Part shown: positions 16,830-26,964 of the stretch, piece by piece | Layout: each line of letters opens with the position of its first letter | Numbering within the stretch: position 1 is the first letter of the stretch | Origin: Acidobacterium sp. | Lineage (GTDB): Bacteria > Acidobacteriota > Terriglobia > Terriglobales > Acidobacteriaceae | Length of the DNA: 64,000 nucleotides | Assembly: GCA_003166955.1 (NCBI GenBank) | Contig: PMUI01000077.1 | Span: 1 to 64,000 of the forward strand | Direction: 5' to 3' | Translations under genes and position numbers: made by a program | Notes under the pieces: model-generated | The model's database searches: none | Seen by the model: the letters and a program-made list of their open reading frames with translations, nothing else | Told to the model about the DNA's origin: nothing

Positions 16830-17378
16830 TCATGGGTGAGAGGGCGTAGGGTTGGGCGGGGTCGCGAGGCAGGCTTCGATAGCCTGTTGCCAGTGCGGGC
16901 CGCTGTCGCGGTCGCTGCTCCCCATCGCGGTCACATCGTCGTTAGCGGTGGCTGCGAGCGCGGTGCGGGCGTAGGTCACTTCGACGGCGGTATGCGATGC
17001 GTTGGCCGGCGTGAGGCGCACATCGATGACGCTGATCACCACGTCGGGGATGATGGAGACGTATTGCATGCGGGCCGCGTCGAGGTCAAAGACCGTGTTG
17101 ACCCAGATGCTGGTGTGCGGGCCGTGCTGGACGGTGAAGACTGCGCCCTGGGTATCACGGGCTGGCTGTGGGTAGAGGAAGTGCGGATCCCAGTGTTTGC
17201 CGGCCCAGCAACGTTCGCCTTCCGGACCGAAGAGCGGCGCGGCGTGGGCGAGCAGGACGGCGAGCTGGAAGTGGAAGGTGTTGACCACGTGGGCGAGGGG
17301 CGGGGTTGGAGGCATGGGAGTCTCTGGTTGCTGGGCGGTGAGGAGCGGGAAGACGAGGGCGAACAGGATCGGGATCAT
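16830..17378 (-). CDS. Exported SRPBCC-like protein
   Basis: A 182-residue protein with a signal peptide (MIPILFALVFPLLTAQQP). The body matches the START/SRPBCC pattern: the helix PLAHVVNTFHFQLAVLLAHAAPLF, a CWAGKHWDPHFLYPQ segment, GAVFTVQHG, the strand SIWVNTVFD, and the C-terminal TAVEVTYARTALAATANDDV. It may bind a hydrophobic ligand. Its ATG overlaps the stop of the upstream ribbon-helix-helix gene by 4 nt (ATGA, 17375-17378), so that regulator probably controls it. Confidence 0.7.
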   Translation of the reverse strand: MIPILFALVFPLLTAQQPETPMPPTPPLAHVVNTFHFQLAVLLAHAAPLFGPEGERCWAGKHWDPHFLYPQPARDTQGAVFTVQHGPHTSIWVNTVFDLDAARMQYVSIIPDVVISVIDVRLTPANASHTAVEVTYARTALAATANDDVTAMGSSDRDSGPHWQQAIEACLATPPNPTPSHP

Positions 17379-17686
17379 CGGTGTCCCTTCGATGCGGATC
17401 TCGATGGCCGCTCGCGCAGCTGGTGGCTGTCGGTGGCGCCCAGGGTGAGTCCGTAGAGTTTCTTGAACTGCTCGATTTCTTTGAGGGTTTGCGGGGAGAA
17501 CGGGGCTTTGCCTTCGAAGGCGTGGAGGACGATGCCTTCGAGAAGATCGCCGAGGGTGAGGTCCCTTTGCTCGGCGACGGCTTTGAGGACCTTGAGGAGG
17601 CGCTTTTCGATGCGGACGCCGGTCTGGACGCGTTCGACTTCGACGGGCGCGGGGCCGGGGTGGACCTGTTTTGGGTTCTGTGACAT
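17375..17686 (-). CDS. Ribbon-helix-helix type DNA-binding protein
   Basis: A 103-residue protein whose central part (VQTGVRIEKRLLKVLKAVAE followed by DLTLGDLLEGIVLHAFEGKA) fits a ribbon-helix-helix fold: one strand and two helices, as in CopG/Arc-like regulators. The C-terminal part is charged. The start ATG at 17686-17684 lies inside a perfect 14-bp palindrome, expected for an autoregulated repressor. It is the first gene of an operon with the SRPBCC-like gene (4-nt overlap). Confidence 0.7.
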   Translation of the reverse strand: MSQNPKQVHPGPAPVEVERVQTGVRIEKRLLKVLKAVAEQRDLTLGDLLEGIVLHAFEGKAPFSPQTLKEIEQFKKLYGLTLGATDSHQLRERPSRSASKGHR

Positions 17687-17712
17687 TGGTACCAATGTAC
17701 CAAAATACATTG
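17684..17712. promoter_or_regulatory. Putative operator of the ribbon-helix-helix gene
   Basis: CATTGGTACCAATG at 17684-17697 is a perfect 14-bp palindrome covering the start codon of the gene on the minus strand. It overlaps a second inverted repeat, CAATGTA (17693-17699) and TACATTG (17706-17712) with a 6-nt spacer. Thus three CATTG/CAATG half-sites are arrayed over the start and the leader. This is direct sequence; binding by the encoded protein is inference. Confidence 0.65.
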
Positions 17713-17747
17713 TTATGTCAAGCGGACTGATGGGCGGACAGTGCGAA

Positions 17748-18776
17748 TCAGGGGAGTTTGGCGGCTTCGGCGACGGGGTTCCATTGGTCGGGTCCGGCAA
17801 GGAAGGTTTCCGGACGGAATTGCCTGGCTTCTTTCTCTGTGAGCTGGCGGGACCACGGTACGCGGGCAGAGAGATTGGTGCTCGACACAGCGCCAGGGCC
17901 GGTGTTGCGGAACTCTGCGAACCACGCGGTCTTTTCGTTGGCGGGGTTATTCCAGTTGTTCCAGCCCTCGGGACGGATCGCGGCGGGGAGTTCGGTGTTG
18001 AGGAAGACGGCACGCGCAAACGGGCGCCAGGGGCGGCCGAGGTAGATACCGGAACGATGCGAGTCCGAGGGCGGATTCGCGTCACCGGCAGTGACTCTGC
18101 TGTTGAGGATGACGTAGCCCGTGCGCTGATCGGCGGAGGTGCGGGACTGCGCGGTAACGTAGCCGGGGCCGTTGGCGTGAATCTCAGAATGATCGAAGAC
18201 GGCGGCGGCGTTACCGAAGATGAAGTCGATGGCGCCCTCGATGTACGAGTCGACATAGTACTGGCGGCCGTAGTCGGCGAAGAGCGTGTCCTGGTAACCG
18301 AGGAAGCGGCAGTTTTTGAAGATAGCGCGGTCAGCGCGGACTGCGATGGCGACGGCCTGCCCGGTGTTGCCGGCGGAATTTTCGAAGGTGACGTTGTCGG
18401 CCTCGAATCCGGCGCCGTTGACTTCGACAGTCTCGGTGAAGAAGGTGCCGCCTGCTTGTTTGGCGTTCAGGCTGTTCGTGATGACGACGTCCTCGGGCGC
18501 GTGGCCCATGCCGAGCAGCGTGATGTTGGGGTGGTTCTGCGTGATGTTGAGGCGCTCTTGATAGGTGCCGGGAGCGATTTCGATGAAGACGCGGCCGCCC
18601 GGTGCGGGGAAAGGGTGGTGGTCAAGGGCTATCTGGATGGTGGGAAACTCGGTGGTGCCTTCGACGCCGGTCTTCACGTCGGGCGAGACGCGGACGTGGA
18701 CGTCGTGGTTTGGAGCTTGTTGGGCGGGGAGGCTGAGGGCAAAGAGGAGGACAGTTACCGCAGCGAAGAAACGCAT
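17748..18776 (-). CDS. Secreted pectinesterase (carbohydrate esterase family 8)
   Basis: A 342-residue pectin methylesterase that removes methyl esters from homogalacturonan. Signal peptide MRFFAAVTVLLFALSLPAQ is followed by the right-handed beta-helix. Family motifs are IQIALDHHP, GYQDTLFADYGRQYYVDSYI, the nucleophile region GAIDFIFGNAAAVF, and YLGRPWRPFARAVF with the substrate-binding Arg. Length is normal for bacterial CE8. It is divergent from the GH8 gene (about 86 bp between starts), pointing to joint plant-cell-wall use. Confidence 0.95.
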   Translation of the reverse strand: MRFFAAVTVLLFALSLPAQQAPNHDVHVRVSPDVKTGVEGTTEFPTIQIALDHHPFPAPGGRVFIEIAPGTYQERLNITQNHPNITLLGMGHAPEDVVITNSLNAKQAGGTFFTETVEVNGAGFEADNVTFENSAGNTGQAVAIAVRADRAIFKNCRFLGYQDTLFADYGRQYYVDSYIEGAIDFIFGNAAAVFDHSEIHANGPGYVTAQSRTSADQRTGYVILNSRVTAGDANPPSDSHRSGIYLGRPWRPFARAVFLNTELPAAIRPEGWNNWNNPANEKTAWFAEFRNTGPGAVSSTNLSARVPWSRQLTEKEARQFRPETFLAGPDQWNPVAEAAKLP

Positions 18777-18862
18777 GCCGACCAGTGTGCAGCGAACGGC
18801 GGCGAAAGGCTACTCTGGGAACTGGCTGGGAACTGGAGCTCAAAAAAACGGAGGAGAGGACA

Positions 18863-20158
18863 TTGCTGAGGAAGTTGGTAGCTGTCGCTGGTTTGGCGAT
18901 GGGGTTGGCTGCGTGGGCTGCGCCGGCGCAGACGCTGAGCGATGGAAGTGGGGCGTACGCGACGGGGAAATATCGGAACCTGTTTAAGGATGACGGGCAT
19001 TCGGAGAAGGAGATTCGGGCGAAGATTGACGCGGCGTACCAGCAGCTCTTCCACGGCGATCCGCAGACGCAGTCGGTAGTGTTCGCGGCGGGCAGCAACG
19101 CGAACGGGCCGCTGATGTACCTGACCGACTGGAACAACAAGGACGTGCGGACCGAGGGCATGTCGTACGGGATGATGATCACGGTCGAGCTGAACAAGAA
19201 GGCGGAGTTCGACGCGCTGTGGAACTGGGCGATGACCTATATGTACGTGAGCGATCCGAAGGCGCCGAGCTACGAGTATTTCGCGTGGTCCTGCAAGCCG
19301 GATGGGACGCACAACTCGGAGGGCGCTGCGCCGGATGGCGAGTCGTACTTCGCGATGGCGCTGCTGTTTGCGGCGAACCGGTGGCCCGGGGGGGCGGGCA
19401 TCTACGACTATCGGGCGCAGGCGGAGAAGCTGCTGCACGCGATGGTGCATCGGGAACCGATCACGGCGCCGGGGCCGCGCGGGCCGCACACGGTGGGACC
19501 GGAGGTGAACCTCGATCCGCCGATGATCCTGTTTGTGCCGGAGGTGATGCCGCATCCGTTCACCGATCCGTCGTATCATTTGCCCGCGTTTTACGAGCTG
19601 TGGGCGCGCTGGGGTCCGGCGGAGGATCGGGATTTCTGGGCGCGCGCGGCGGAGGCGAGCCGCGCATTTTTTCCGAAGGCGGCGAATCCGGATACGGGTC
19701 TGGCGCCCGACTTTGTGAACTTCGATGGAACTCCGATGGAGGGGCCGTTTTCGCGCAGAGCCGTGTTTGGGTATGACGCGTGGCGGGTGGCCAGCAACTG
19801 GAGCGTGGACTGGTCGTGGTGGCGCAAGGCTCCAGCGGAGCAAGTGCTGAGCGATCACATCCAGAAATTCTTCGAGTCGCAGGGCATGGACACGTATGGG
19901 CCGATGTTCACTCTCGACGGTAAGCCGCAGGCGCCGAGTCCGCGGGTCACGCATGAGGAGCACCCGGAGGGCCTGGTGGGGACGAACGCGGTGGCGGGAC
20001 TGGCGGCGACCGATCGGGAGCGCGCGCGGCGGTTCACCGAAGCGCTGTGGAACACGAAGATTCCGTCAGGGCAAAGCCGGTATTACGACGGCATGCTGTA
20101 TTTGATGAGCCTGATGCACCTGAGCGGGGAGTTTCGGATCATCGAGCCGAAGAAATAG
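18863..20158 (+). CDS. Glycoside hydrolase family 8, reducing-end xylanase-like
   Basis: A 431-residue GH8 enzyme, closest in motif to reducing-end xylose-releasing exo-oligoxylanases. TTG at 18863 is chosen as start: GGAGAGGAC precedes it and it opens directly on a signal peptide (LRKLVAVAGLAMGLAAWAAPAQ). A GTG at 18785 would add 26 residues without export character. The general acid lies in RTEGMSYGMMI and the base region in FGYDAWRVASNWSVDWSWW; the (alpha/alpha)6 barrel spans nearly all of the protein. It is divergent from pectinesterase. Confidence 0.9.
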   Translation: MLRKLVAVAGLAMGLAAWAAPAQTLSDGSGAYATGKYRNLFKDDGHSEKEIRAKIDAAYQQLFHGDPQTQSVVFAAGSNANGPLMYLTDWNNKDVRTEGMSYGMMITVELNKKAEFDALWNWAMTYMYVSDPKAPSYEYFAWSCKPDGTHNSEGAAPDGESYFAMALLFAANRWPGGAGIYDYRAQAEKLLHAMVHREPITAPGPRGPHTVGPEVNLDPPMILFVPEVMPHPFTDPSYHLPAFYELWARWGPAEDRDFWARAAEASRAFFPKAANPDTGLAPDFVNFDGTPMEGPFSRRAVFGYDAWRVASNWSVDWSWWRKAPAEQVLSDHIQKFFESQGMDTYGPMFTLDGKPQAPSPRVTHEEHPEGLVGTNAVAGLAATDRERARRFTEALWNTKIPSGQSRYYDGMLYLMSLMHLSGEFRIIEPKK

Positions 20159-20186
20159 CGGAACAGAGTTCAGCGGACAGAATTGC

Positions 20187-21661
<1,475 letters not shown>

Positions 21662-21665
<4 letters not shown>

Positions 21666-22579
21666 CGCGCAGCCTCCGGGCGGAGGTCAACGGCGCCGGC
21701 AACCGCCGCTAACCAGCGATCGAGAAACGCCAGCAGTTCGTCGGGCGGCGCGAGCCAGAGGTCGGCGGCCGAGGGGCGCGGCTGTGGACGCACGAGCACG
21801 CGCAGGCTGAGGCTGCCGGGGCCTCGCGCGTCGAGTGCCGCGAAGGCGTCCTCGTCGGTCTGGTCGTCGCCCAGATACGCGGCTGGCGTGCGGGACGGTT
21901 CCTCACGAAGAATGGTTTCGACCGCGGTGGCTTTGCTGCAGCCGGTGCCGCGCAGCTCGACGCCGCCGTCGAAGGGGAGCATCTCGAGGCCGGGATTTGT
22001 TCCACTGGCGGAGAGCGCGCCGTAGAAATCCTGGGCAAGTTCCGTGATGCGCTCCGCATCGGACCCGGCGAGTCCGCGCGTGTGCATGGCGAGGCTGCCG
22101 ACCTTTTTCTCGATCACGGACGCAAATCCGTGACGCAGCAGTTCGGCTTCGAGCTGGGCGAGAGGTCGTTGCTGGGCGGCGTTGACCGGAGCGGCGCTGT
22201 AGTGGCCGTCCGGGGTGATGCGTTCGCGGCCGTGACTTCCCCAGACTTCGAGGTGCAGCTCCGCGGGCAGGAGCGAGGCGAAATCGCGGGCAGGGCGGCC
22301 GGAAACAAGAACTAGCCGCGTTCGCGGGGCGAAGGCGAGGCGGAAGAGCCGCTCGGCAACGCCCGAGTACATCCTGGCCTGCATGCGGTCGCGCACGAAG
22401 GGCGAGAGGGTGCCGTCGAAGTCGAGCATGAGGACGGAGCGCGGCGCGCGCTCGAGCATCGTCCACCAGCTGGAGGAAGCGACGGCGGAATTGCCAGCGG
22501 ACACGGATGGGGGTCCGGGATGCTGGCTGAGGGATCCCGAGGCAGCCGCCGCTCTAATGCCGTTGTCCATTGCTTGCAT
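21662..22579 (-). CDS. otsB: Trehalose-6-phosphate phosphatase
   Basis: A HAD-superfamily phosphatase, 305 residues if it starts at the ATG at 22579 (ATG 22570 or a TTG at 22657 are alternatives; none has a strong ribosome-binding site). The nucleophile motif is MLDFDGTLSPF, motif II VSGRPARDF, and the metal motif GDDQTDEDAF. The N-terminal about 50 residues are low-complexity and variable. Upstream partner of otsA in a two-gene operon (4-nt overlap). Confidence 0.92.
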
Positions 22580-22658
22580 TGGATGCCGAGAGTGAAGGCA
22601 AAGGGGACCGCCGTTTGAGCGATCCCCTCGCAAAGTTTGCGCCAGGTTCGGACGCAAA

Positions 22659-22696
22659 GGTGAAGAATCTACTGTTTGGTGAAGAATCTACTGTTT
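22659..22696. repeat. 19-bp perfect tandem duplication over the sedolisin stop codon
   Basis: GGTGAAGAATCTACTGTTT occurs at 22659-22677 and again at 22678-22696, head to tail. The second copy contains the last codons and stop of the sedolisin gene on the minus strand. Probably a slippage duplication; the protein sequence is not altered. Confidence 0.85.
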
Positions 22697-24358
22697 TAGG
22701 TCCATGTAGAGCTGGTTGACCCACAGAGAGCCGAGGCCGGTGGTGTAATCCCAGCCAGGCAGAGCGGTATAGAGGCCGTCGGCGCCGGTGATGATGTCGT
22801 GGAAGCCGCCGTTGGGATAGCTGCCCACGGGGCCGGTGCCATCATAAAGGCCGTAGTAGGCGATGGGGGCGAAGCCCAGGTTCGAGTTAGCCGAGAGCAT
22901 GCGCGCCCAAACGCCGACTGCGAGCGGGGAAGAGAGGCTGGTGCCACCCACGCCTTCCCACGCGCCGTTGACATAGACGTTGGCGCCGGATTCGGGATCG
23001 GCGTCCATCGCGATGTCGGGAATCCCGCGGGCCGAGTCCGCGGAGCTGGGGACGCCCGCCGCTGTTTGCCAGTAAGGGGAATACTCGAACTGGCTGATGC
23101 CGCCGCCCCCCGCATTCCAGGCGGTCTCGATGTCGTAGTTGCCATCGGCGTTGGTGATCAGGGTGGTTCCGCCCACTGCGGTAACGTATTGCGAGGCGGC
23201 CGGATAGTTGACCAGCGGAACGCCGGCCGGGACGCCGTTCGTTCCGACGCCGACAGGGCAGAACGAGCCGGTGTCGCCGGTGGAGGAGAACAGGGTCTGG
23301 CCCTGCGCCGCGCCCTCGGCAAACAGCTCATCATCCACCAGCATGGAACCGTCGATGTAGGGGAAGGCCTCGCACTCGCCGAAGGAGGCATTGGCAACCT
23401 GCGCGACGTCGTCGGTGACCCAGCGGCTGAAGGCCAGCGCGAGGTCGGAGTCGGTCAGCGAGGTAGCGTCATAGAGGTAGAGACCCTTCACCAGACCGCC
23501 GGCCATGCCGGTGGAGTACTGCGTGTCGAGGTCCCATTCATCGGCGCCGGAAGTATCGGTGCTGGCCAAGCCAACCTGAACGACGTTAACGGGGAAGGTC
23601 GGGAAGCGGAACGTCGCCTCGGCGACTCTGAAATCGCTCAGAACGCCGGTCAGATCGCCTTCCGCCATGATGGCGATGGTCGTGTTCGCCGCTGCGGGAA
23701 CGCCGTTGGCGGAATAAATCTGCCAGAAGTTCTGCGGCTCGTAGCTGACTGCGTACTGCGGCGCGCTGGGTGTGGCCTGCGTCACGATCGAGGGCTTCAT
23801 CTGGCCGATGGTGTTGAGCCCAAGCACTGCGCCGACGATGTTGCCGAGAGCAGCGGGCACCTGCGCCGGTGAAATGTTGCCGTAAACGATGTTGCCGAAC
23901 TGCGCGAACTGCTCAACGGAGGTGTTGAAAGCAGCGGAAGCCTGAGCGACGGTGGCGTTCGCGCTGACGAGAAGATGGTTGGGCTCGACGGCGATGTTCT
24001 CGAAGCCCTGGCTCTGGAGATAGCTGACAACCTGCTGCACCTGCGCGCTGGTGGGAGCATAAGCCGCGGTGAACTGCCCTGGAGTGAGCCGCTGGCCGTA
24101 GAGAGCGTTGCCTTTGGTATTGATGTTTTTGATGTAGGTGGCGAGCGCCGACTGGTTCTGCAGCTTGAGGCCGACGCGAACAGTGATGGCCTGGCCAGGA
24201 TCGGCCGGGCCGTAATCGGATGCGGAAGCGAGTTGGGCAAGGGAAATGCCCTGGGTTGCAGTGTTGGTCCAGCCGGTCTGGGCGCTGGCGGATATGTGGA
24301 AGGTGGAGGCGAGCGTCGCGGCAAAAAGCGCGGCCGCAAAGGTCTTTAGGTGTGTCAT
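22688..24358 (-). CDS. Secreted sedolisin (S53) serine-carboxyl peptidase with pro-domain
   Basis: A 556-residue acid protease precursor. The ATG at 24358 has GAGGAG upstream and begins a signal peptide (LKTFAAALFAATLASTFHIS, then ASAQ). The pro-kumamolisin domain covers about residues 40-190 (LYGQRLTPGQFTAAYAP). The catalytic domain shows EWDLDTQYS (Glu and Asp of the triad), ASFGECEAF (oxyanion Asp/Glu position), and GGTSLSSPLAVGVWA with the nucleophile Ser. The calcium-site region near GLYTALPGWDYTTGLGS is present. Common in acid-living acidobacteria for extracellular protein degradation. Confidence 0.93.
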   Translation of the reverse strand: MTHLKTFAAALFAATLASTFHISASAQTGWTNTATQGISLAQLASASDYGPADPGQAITVRVGLKLQNQSALATYIKNINTKGNALYGQRLTPGQFTAAYAPTSAQVQQVVSYLQSQGFENIAVEPNHLLVSANATVAQASAAFNTSVEQFAQFGNIVYGNISPAQVPAALGNIVGAVLGLNTIGQMKPSIVTQATPSAPQYAVSYEPQNFWQIYSANGVPAAANTTIAIMAEGDLTGVLSDFRVAEATFRFPTFPVNVVQVGLASTDTSGADEWDLDTQYSTGMAGGLVKGLYLYDATSLTDSDLALAFSRWVTDDVAQVANASFGECEAFPYIDGSMLVDDELFAEGAAQGQTLFSSTGDTGSFCPVGVGTNGVPAGVPLVNYPAASQYVTAVGGTTLITNADGNYDIETAWNAGGGGISQFEYSPYWQTAAGVPSSADSARGIPDIAMDADPESGANVYVNGAWEGVGGTSLSSPLAVGVWARMLSANSNLGFAPIAYYGLYDGTGPVGSYPNGGFHDIITGADGLYTALPGWDYTTGLGSLWVNQLYMDLKQ

Positions 24359-24610
24359 GCGTTTGGTCTCCTCAGGGGTATTCGAACTACGTTGGCCGAA
24401 CATATGCAAAATGCGCAAAGTGGATAAGTTGGTTGTCATGGCAGAGAGTAAAAAACCAAATATTTTTGGCTTTCAGCACCGATTTGGCGGGAACAAGCAA
24501 ATTCGTCACAGTGGCGATGGCAGAAATTGCTCGAATTCGGGAAAACTTGCTTCAGTGTCTAAATTCGCGAAGAAAACAAAAACCGATGGTATTGTCGCGG
24601 TGAAGAGACG

Positions 24611-25999
24611 ATGACGTACTCGATTACCCAGAACGGCCGCACCCACAGCTTTGCCGGCCTGAAGACGCTGCTGGCGAAGGCGACGCCGGCGCGCTCGGGC
24701 GATGCACTGGCCGGGATCGCGGCCGAAAACGAGGAAGAGCGCGCGCTGGCGCGGATGGCGCTGGCCCAGGTTCCGCTGGCCAGGTTTCTGGAAGAGATCC
24801 TGATCCCGTATGAAGAGGACGAGATCACGCGGCTCATCGTGGACACTCACGACGCGAAGGCGTTTGCGCCGATCAGCGGGATGACGGTGGGGGAGTTTCG
24901 CGAGTGGCTGCTCGACCCGGCAACGGACATTGAGACGCTGGAGCGGGGGGCACCGGGAATCACTCCGGAGATGGCTGCGGCGGTGTCAAAGCTGATGCGG
25001 AATCAGGATCTGATTCTCGCTTCGCAGAAATGCCGCGTCGTGACGCGGTTCCGGAACACGCTGGGGCTCCCCGGTCGCCTGTCGGTGCGGCTGCAGCCGA
25101 ATCATCCGACGGACGATGTGCGCGGCATTGCGGCGTCGATGCTGGAGGGATTGCTGTACGGGTGCGGCGATGCGGTGATCGGGGTGAATCCCGCGTCGGA
25201 CAGCATGCAGGGGGTGACGCGGCTGCTGGAGATGATGAACGCGTTCCGCGAGCGCTACGAGGTTCCGACGCAAACATGTGTGCTCGCGCATGTTACAAAT
25301 ACGCTGCGCGCGATGGAGCGCGGCGCGCCAGTGGACCTGGTGTTCCAGTCGATTGGCGGGACGGAGCAGACGAACCGGAGTTTTGGAGTTTCGCTGGCGC
25401 TGCTTGAAGAGGCGCGGGCAGGGGCGCTCGAACTGAAGCGCGGAACCGTCGGCGACAACGTGATGTATTTCGAGACGGGGCAGGGGAGCGCGCTGTCAGC
25501 GGGGGCTCATGCGGGGGTCGATCAGCAGACGTGCGAGGCGCGGGCGTATGCTGTGGCGCGGCATTTCAAGCCGCTGTTGGTGAACACCGTCGTGGGATTC
25601 ATCGGTCCGGAATATCTTCTGGACGGCAAGCAGATCATCCGCGCGGGGCTGGAGGATCATTTCTGCGGCAAGCTGCTGGGGCTGCCGATGGGCTGCGACG
25701 TGTGCTACACGAATCACGCCGAGGCCGACCAGGACGATATGGATACGCTGCTGACGCTGCTGGCGGTGGCGGGCGTGAACTTCGTGATGGGCGTGCCGGG
25801 CGCCGACGATGTGATGCTGAATTACCAGAGCACGTCATTCCACGACGCGCTTTACGCGCGCAGCGCGCTGGGGCTGCGGCGCGCGCCGGAATTTGAGGTT
25901 TGGCTGGAGCGCATGGGAATTTGTAACGAGCGCGGTGACTTGTTGGGCGCGAGTGCGGAGCGCAGACTGCTGCCGGGAGCGAGCGAGTGGCTGGGATAG
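24611..25999 (+). CDS. eutB: Ethanolamine ammonia-lyase large subunit
   Basis: A 462-residue subunit of the adenosylcobalamin enzyme that converts ethanolamine to acetaldehyde and ammonia. The family pattern is intact: GMTVGEFREWLLDP, KLMRNQDLILASQKC, RLQPNHPTDD, the substrate-site stretch VIGVNPASDSMQGVTRLLEM, MYFETGQGSALSAGAH and GLPMGCDVCYTNHAEADQDD. GTG of eutC overlaps its 3' end. No other eut genes or microcompartment shell genes are nearby, so the acetaldehyde must be dealt with elsewhere. Confidence 0.96.
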   Translation: MTYSITQNGRTHSFAGLKTLLAKATPARSGDALAGIAAENEEERALARMALAQVPLARFLEEILIPYEEDEITRLIVDTHDAKAFAPISGMTVGEFREWLLDPATDIETLERGAPGITPEMAAAVSKLMRNQDLILASQKCRVVTRFRNTLGLPGRLSVRLQPNHPTDDVRGIAASMLEGLLYGCGDAVIGVNPASDSMQGVTRLLEMMNAFRERYEVPTQTCVLAHVTNTLRAMERGAPVDLVFQSIGGTEQTNRSFGVSLALLEEARAGALELKRGTVGDNVMYFETGQGSALSAGAHAGVDQQTCEARAYAVARHFKPLLVNTVVGFIGPEYLLDGKQIIRAGLEDHFCGKLLGLPMGCDVCYTNHAEADQDDMDTLLTLLAVAGVNFVMGVPGADDVMLNYQSTSFHDALYARSALGLRRAPEFEVWLERMGICNERGDLLGASAERRLLPGASEWLG

Positions 26000-26802
26000 A
26001 GGAATCGCATCATGGAAAAGGCCAGGGCGTAGAGCGCGGGTCCGATGTGTGGGCACGGCTGCGGCGATTCACTCCGGCGCGGATCGGGCTGGGGCGCGTC
26101 GGCGGCAGCCTTCCGACGCAGGCGCTGCTGGATTTTGAGCTGGCGCACGCGCGGGCGCGGGACGCCGTCCATGCGGTGTTCGACGCGGACCTGCTGGCGC
26201 GGGATTTGCGGGACAGCGGGTTTGGAGAATCTCTGGTGGTTGCGAGCCAGGCTCGGGATCGGATGGAGTATTTGTTGCGCCCGGATCTGGGGCGGGCGCT
26301 CGATGAGGAGAGCCGAGAACAATTGAAGGACTTGCGCAAAGGCGGGTGTGATTTGACGGTGGTGATTGCGGATGGGCTGTCGGCGGTGGCTCCGGCGCGG
26401 CATGCTGTGCCCTTGTTGCGGGAAGTGCTGCCGGAGCTGCGGGAAAACGTCACCGTCGTGGTTGCAAATTATGGGCGCGTCGCGCTGGGGGACGAAATTG
26501 GCGAGATTCTGGGCGCGCCGGCGGTTGTAGTGCTGATTGGGGAGCGTCCAGGACTCAGTTCACCGGACAGCCTCGGGATTTACCTGACCTGGGCGCCGCG
26601 TGTGGGACGGACAGATGCGGAGCGGAACTGCATCTCGAACGTCCGGCCCGAGGGGCTGGCGTATCCCGAAGCGGCGAAGCGGCTGGTGTATCTGCTGGGT
26701 GAGGCGAGGCGGCTGCAAATGAGCGGCGTAGCACTAAAAGACGACAGCGAGGGATCGTCGAACCCACGTCTCAAAAGCGAGACGTGGGGCACCCAATCAT
26801 GA
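25987..26802 (+). CDS. eutC: Ethanolamine ammonia-lyase small subunit
   Basis: EutC, 271 residues from GTG 25987 (overlapping eutB by 13 nt), contributes the cobalamin-binding side of the EutBC enzyme. Motifs are TPARIGLGRVGGSLPTQALL, DLTVVIADGLSAVA, VVANYGRVALGDEIGE, VLIGERPGLSS and RTDAERNCISNVRPEGL. The last about 20 residues (from GSSNPRLKSETWG to the stop) are encoded by a perfect 26-bp stem-loop and do not belong to the family, so the natural end was probably replaced by a repeat. Confidence 0.94.
   Translation: MAGIEESHHGKGQGVERGSDVWARLRRFTPARIGLGRVGGSLPTQALLDFELAHARARDAVHAVFDADLLARDLRDSGFGESLVVASQARDRMEYLLRPDLGRALDEESREQLKDLRKGGCDLTVVIADGLSAVAPARHAVPLLREVLPELRENVTVVVANYGRVALGDEIGEILGAPAVVVLIGERPGLSSPDSLGIYLTWAPRVGRTDAERNCISNVRPEGLAYPEAAKRLVYLLGEARRLQMSGVALKDDSEGSSNPRLKSETWGTQS
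26763..26788. repeat. Inverted repeat within the 3' end of eutC
   Basis: CCCACGTCTC (26763-26772), a 6-nt loop AAAAGC, and GAGACGTGGG (26779-26788) form a perfect 10-bp stem. It is read as coding in eutC. No T-run follows, so it is not a classical terminator; it looks like a dispersed REP-type palindrome that landed at the gene end. Confidence 0.75.
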
Positions 26803-26964
26803 CTCATGACTCAGGACGACGAGCGAAAGAGCGGTCTGCACAGTCTCTGCGGTAATGCAACCTTTCCGTAAACAGCCTTTTAACCGAAGGCGCGTCTGCA
26901 AATCGGCATGTGGAAGCTTTCGCGCCGTTTTTCAGGCCGGTTGCAGCCTAAAATAGTAACTGAT

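Noticed and set aside
17690-17722. A dif-like sequence (TTATGTCAAG near 17712)
   Set aside because: Only the XerD-like half is similar and the left arm does not pair; the position is far from the skew switch. The palindromes are better explained as an operator.
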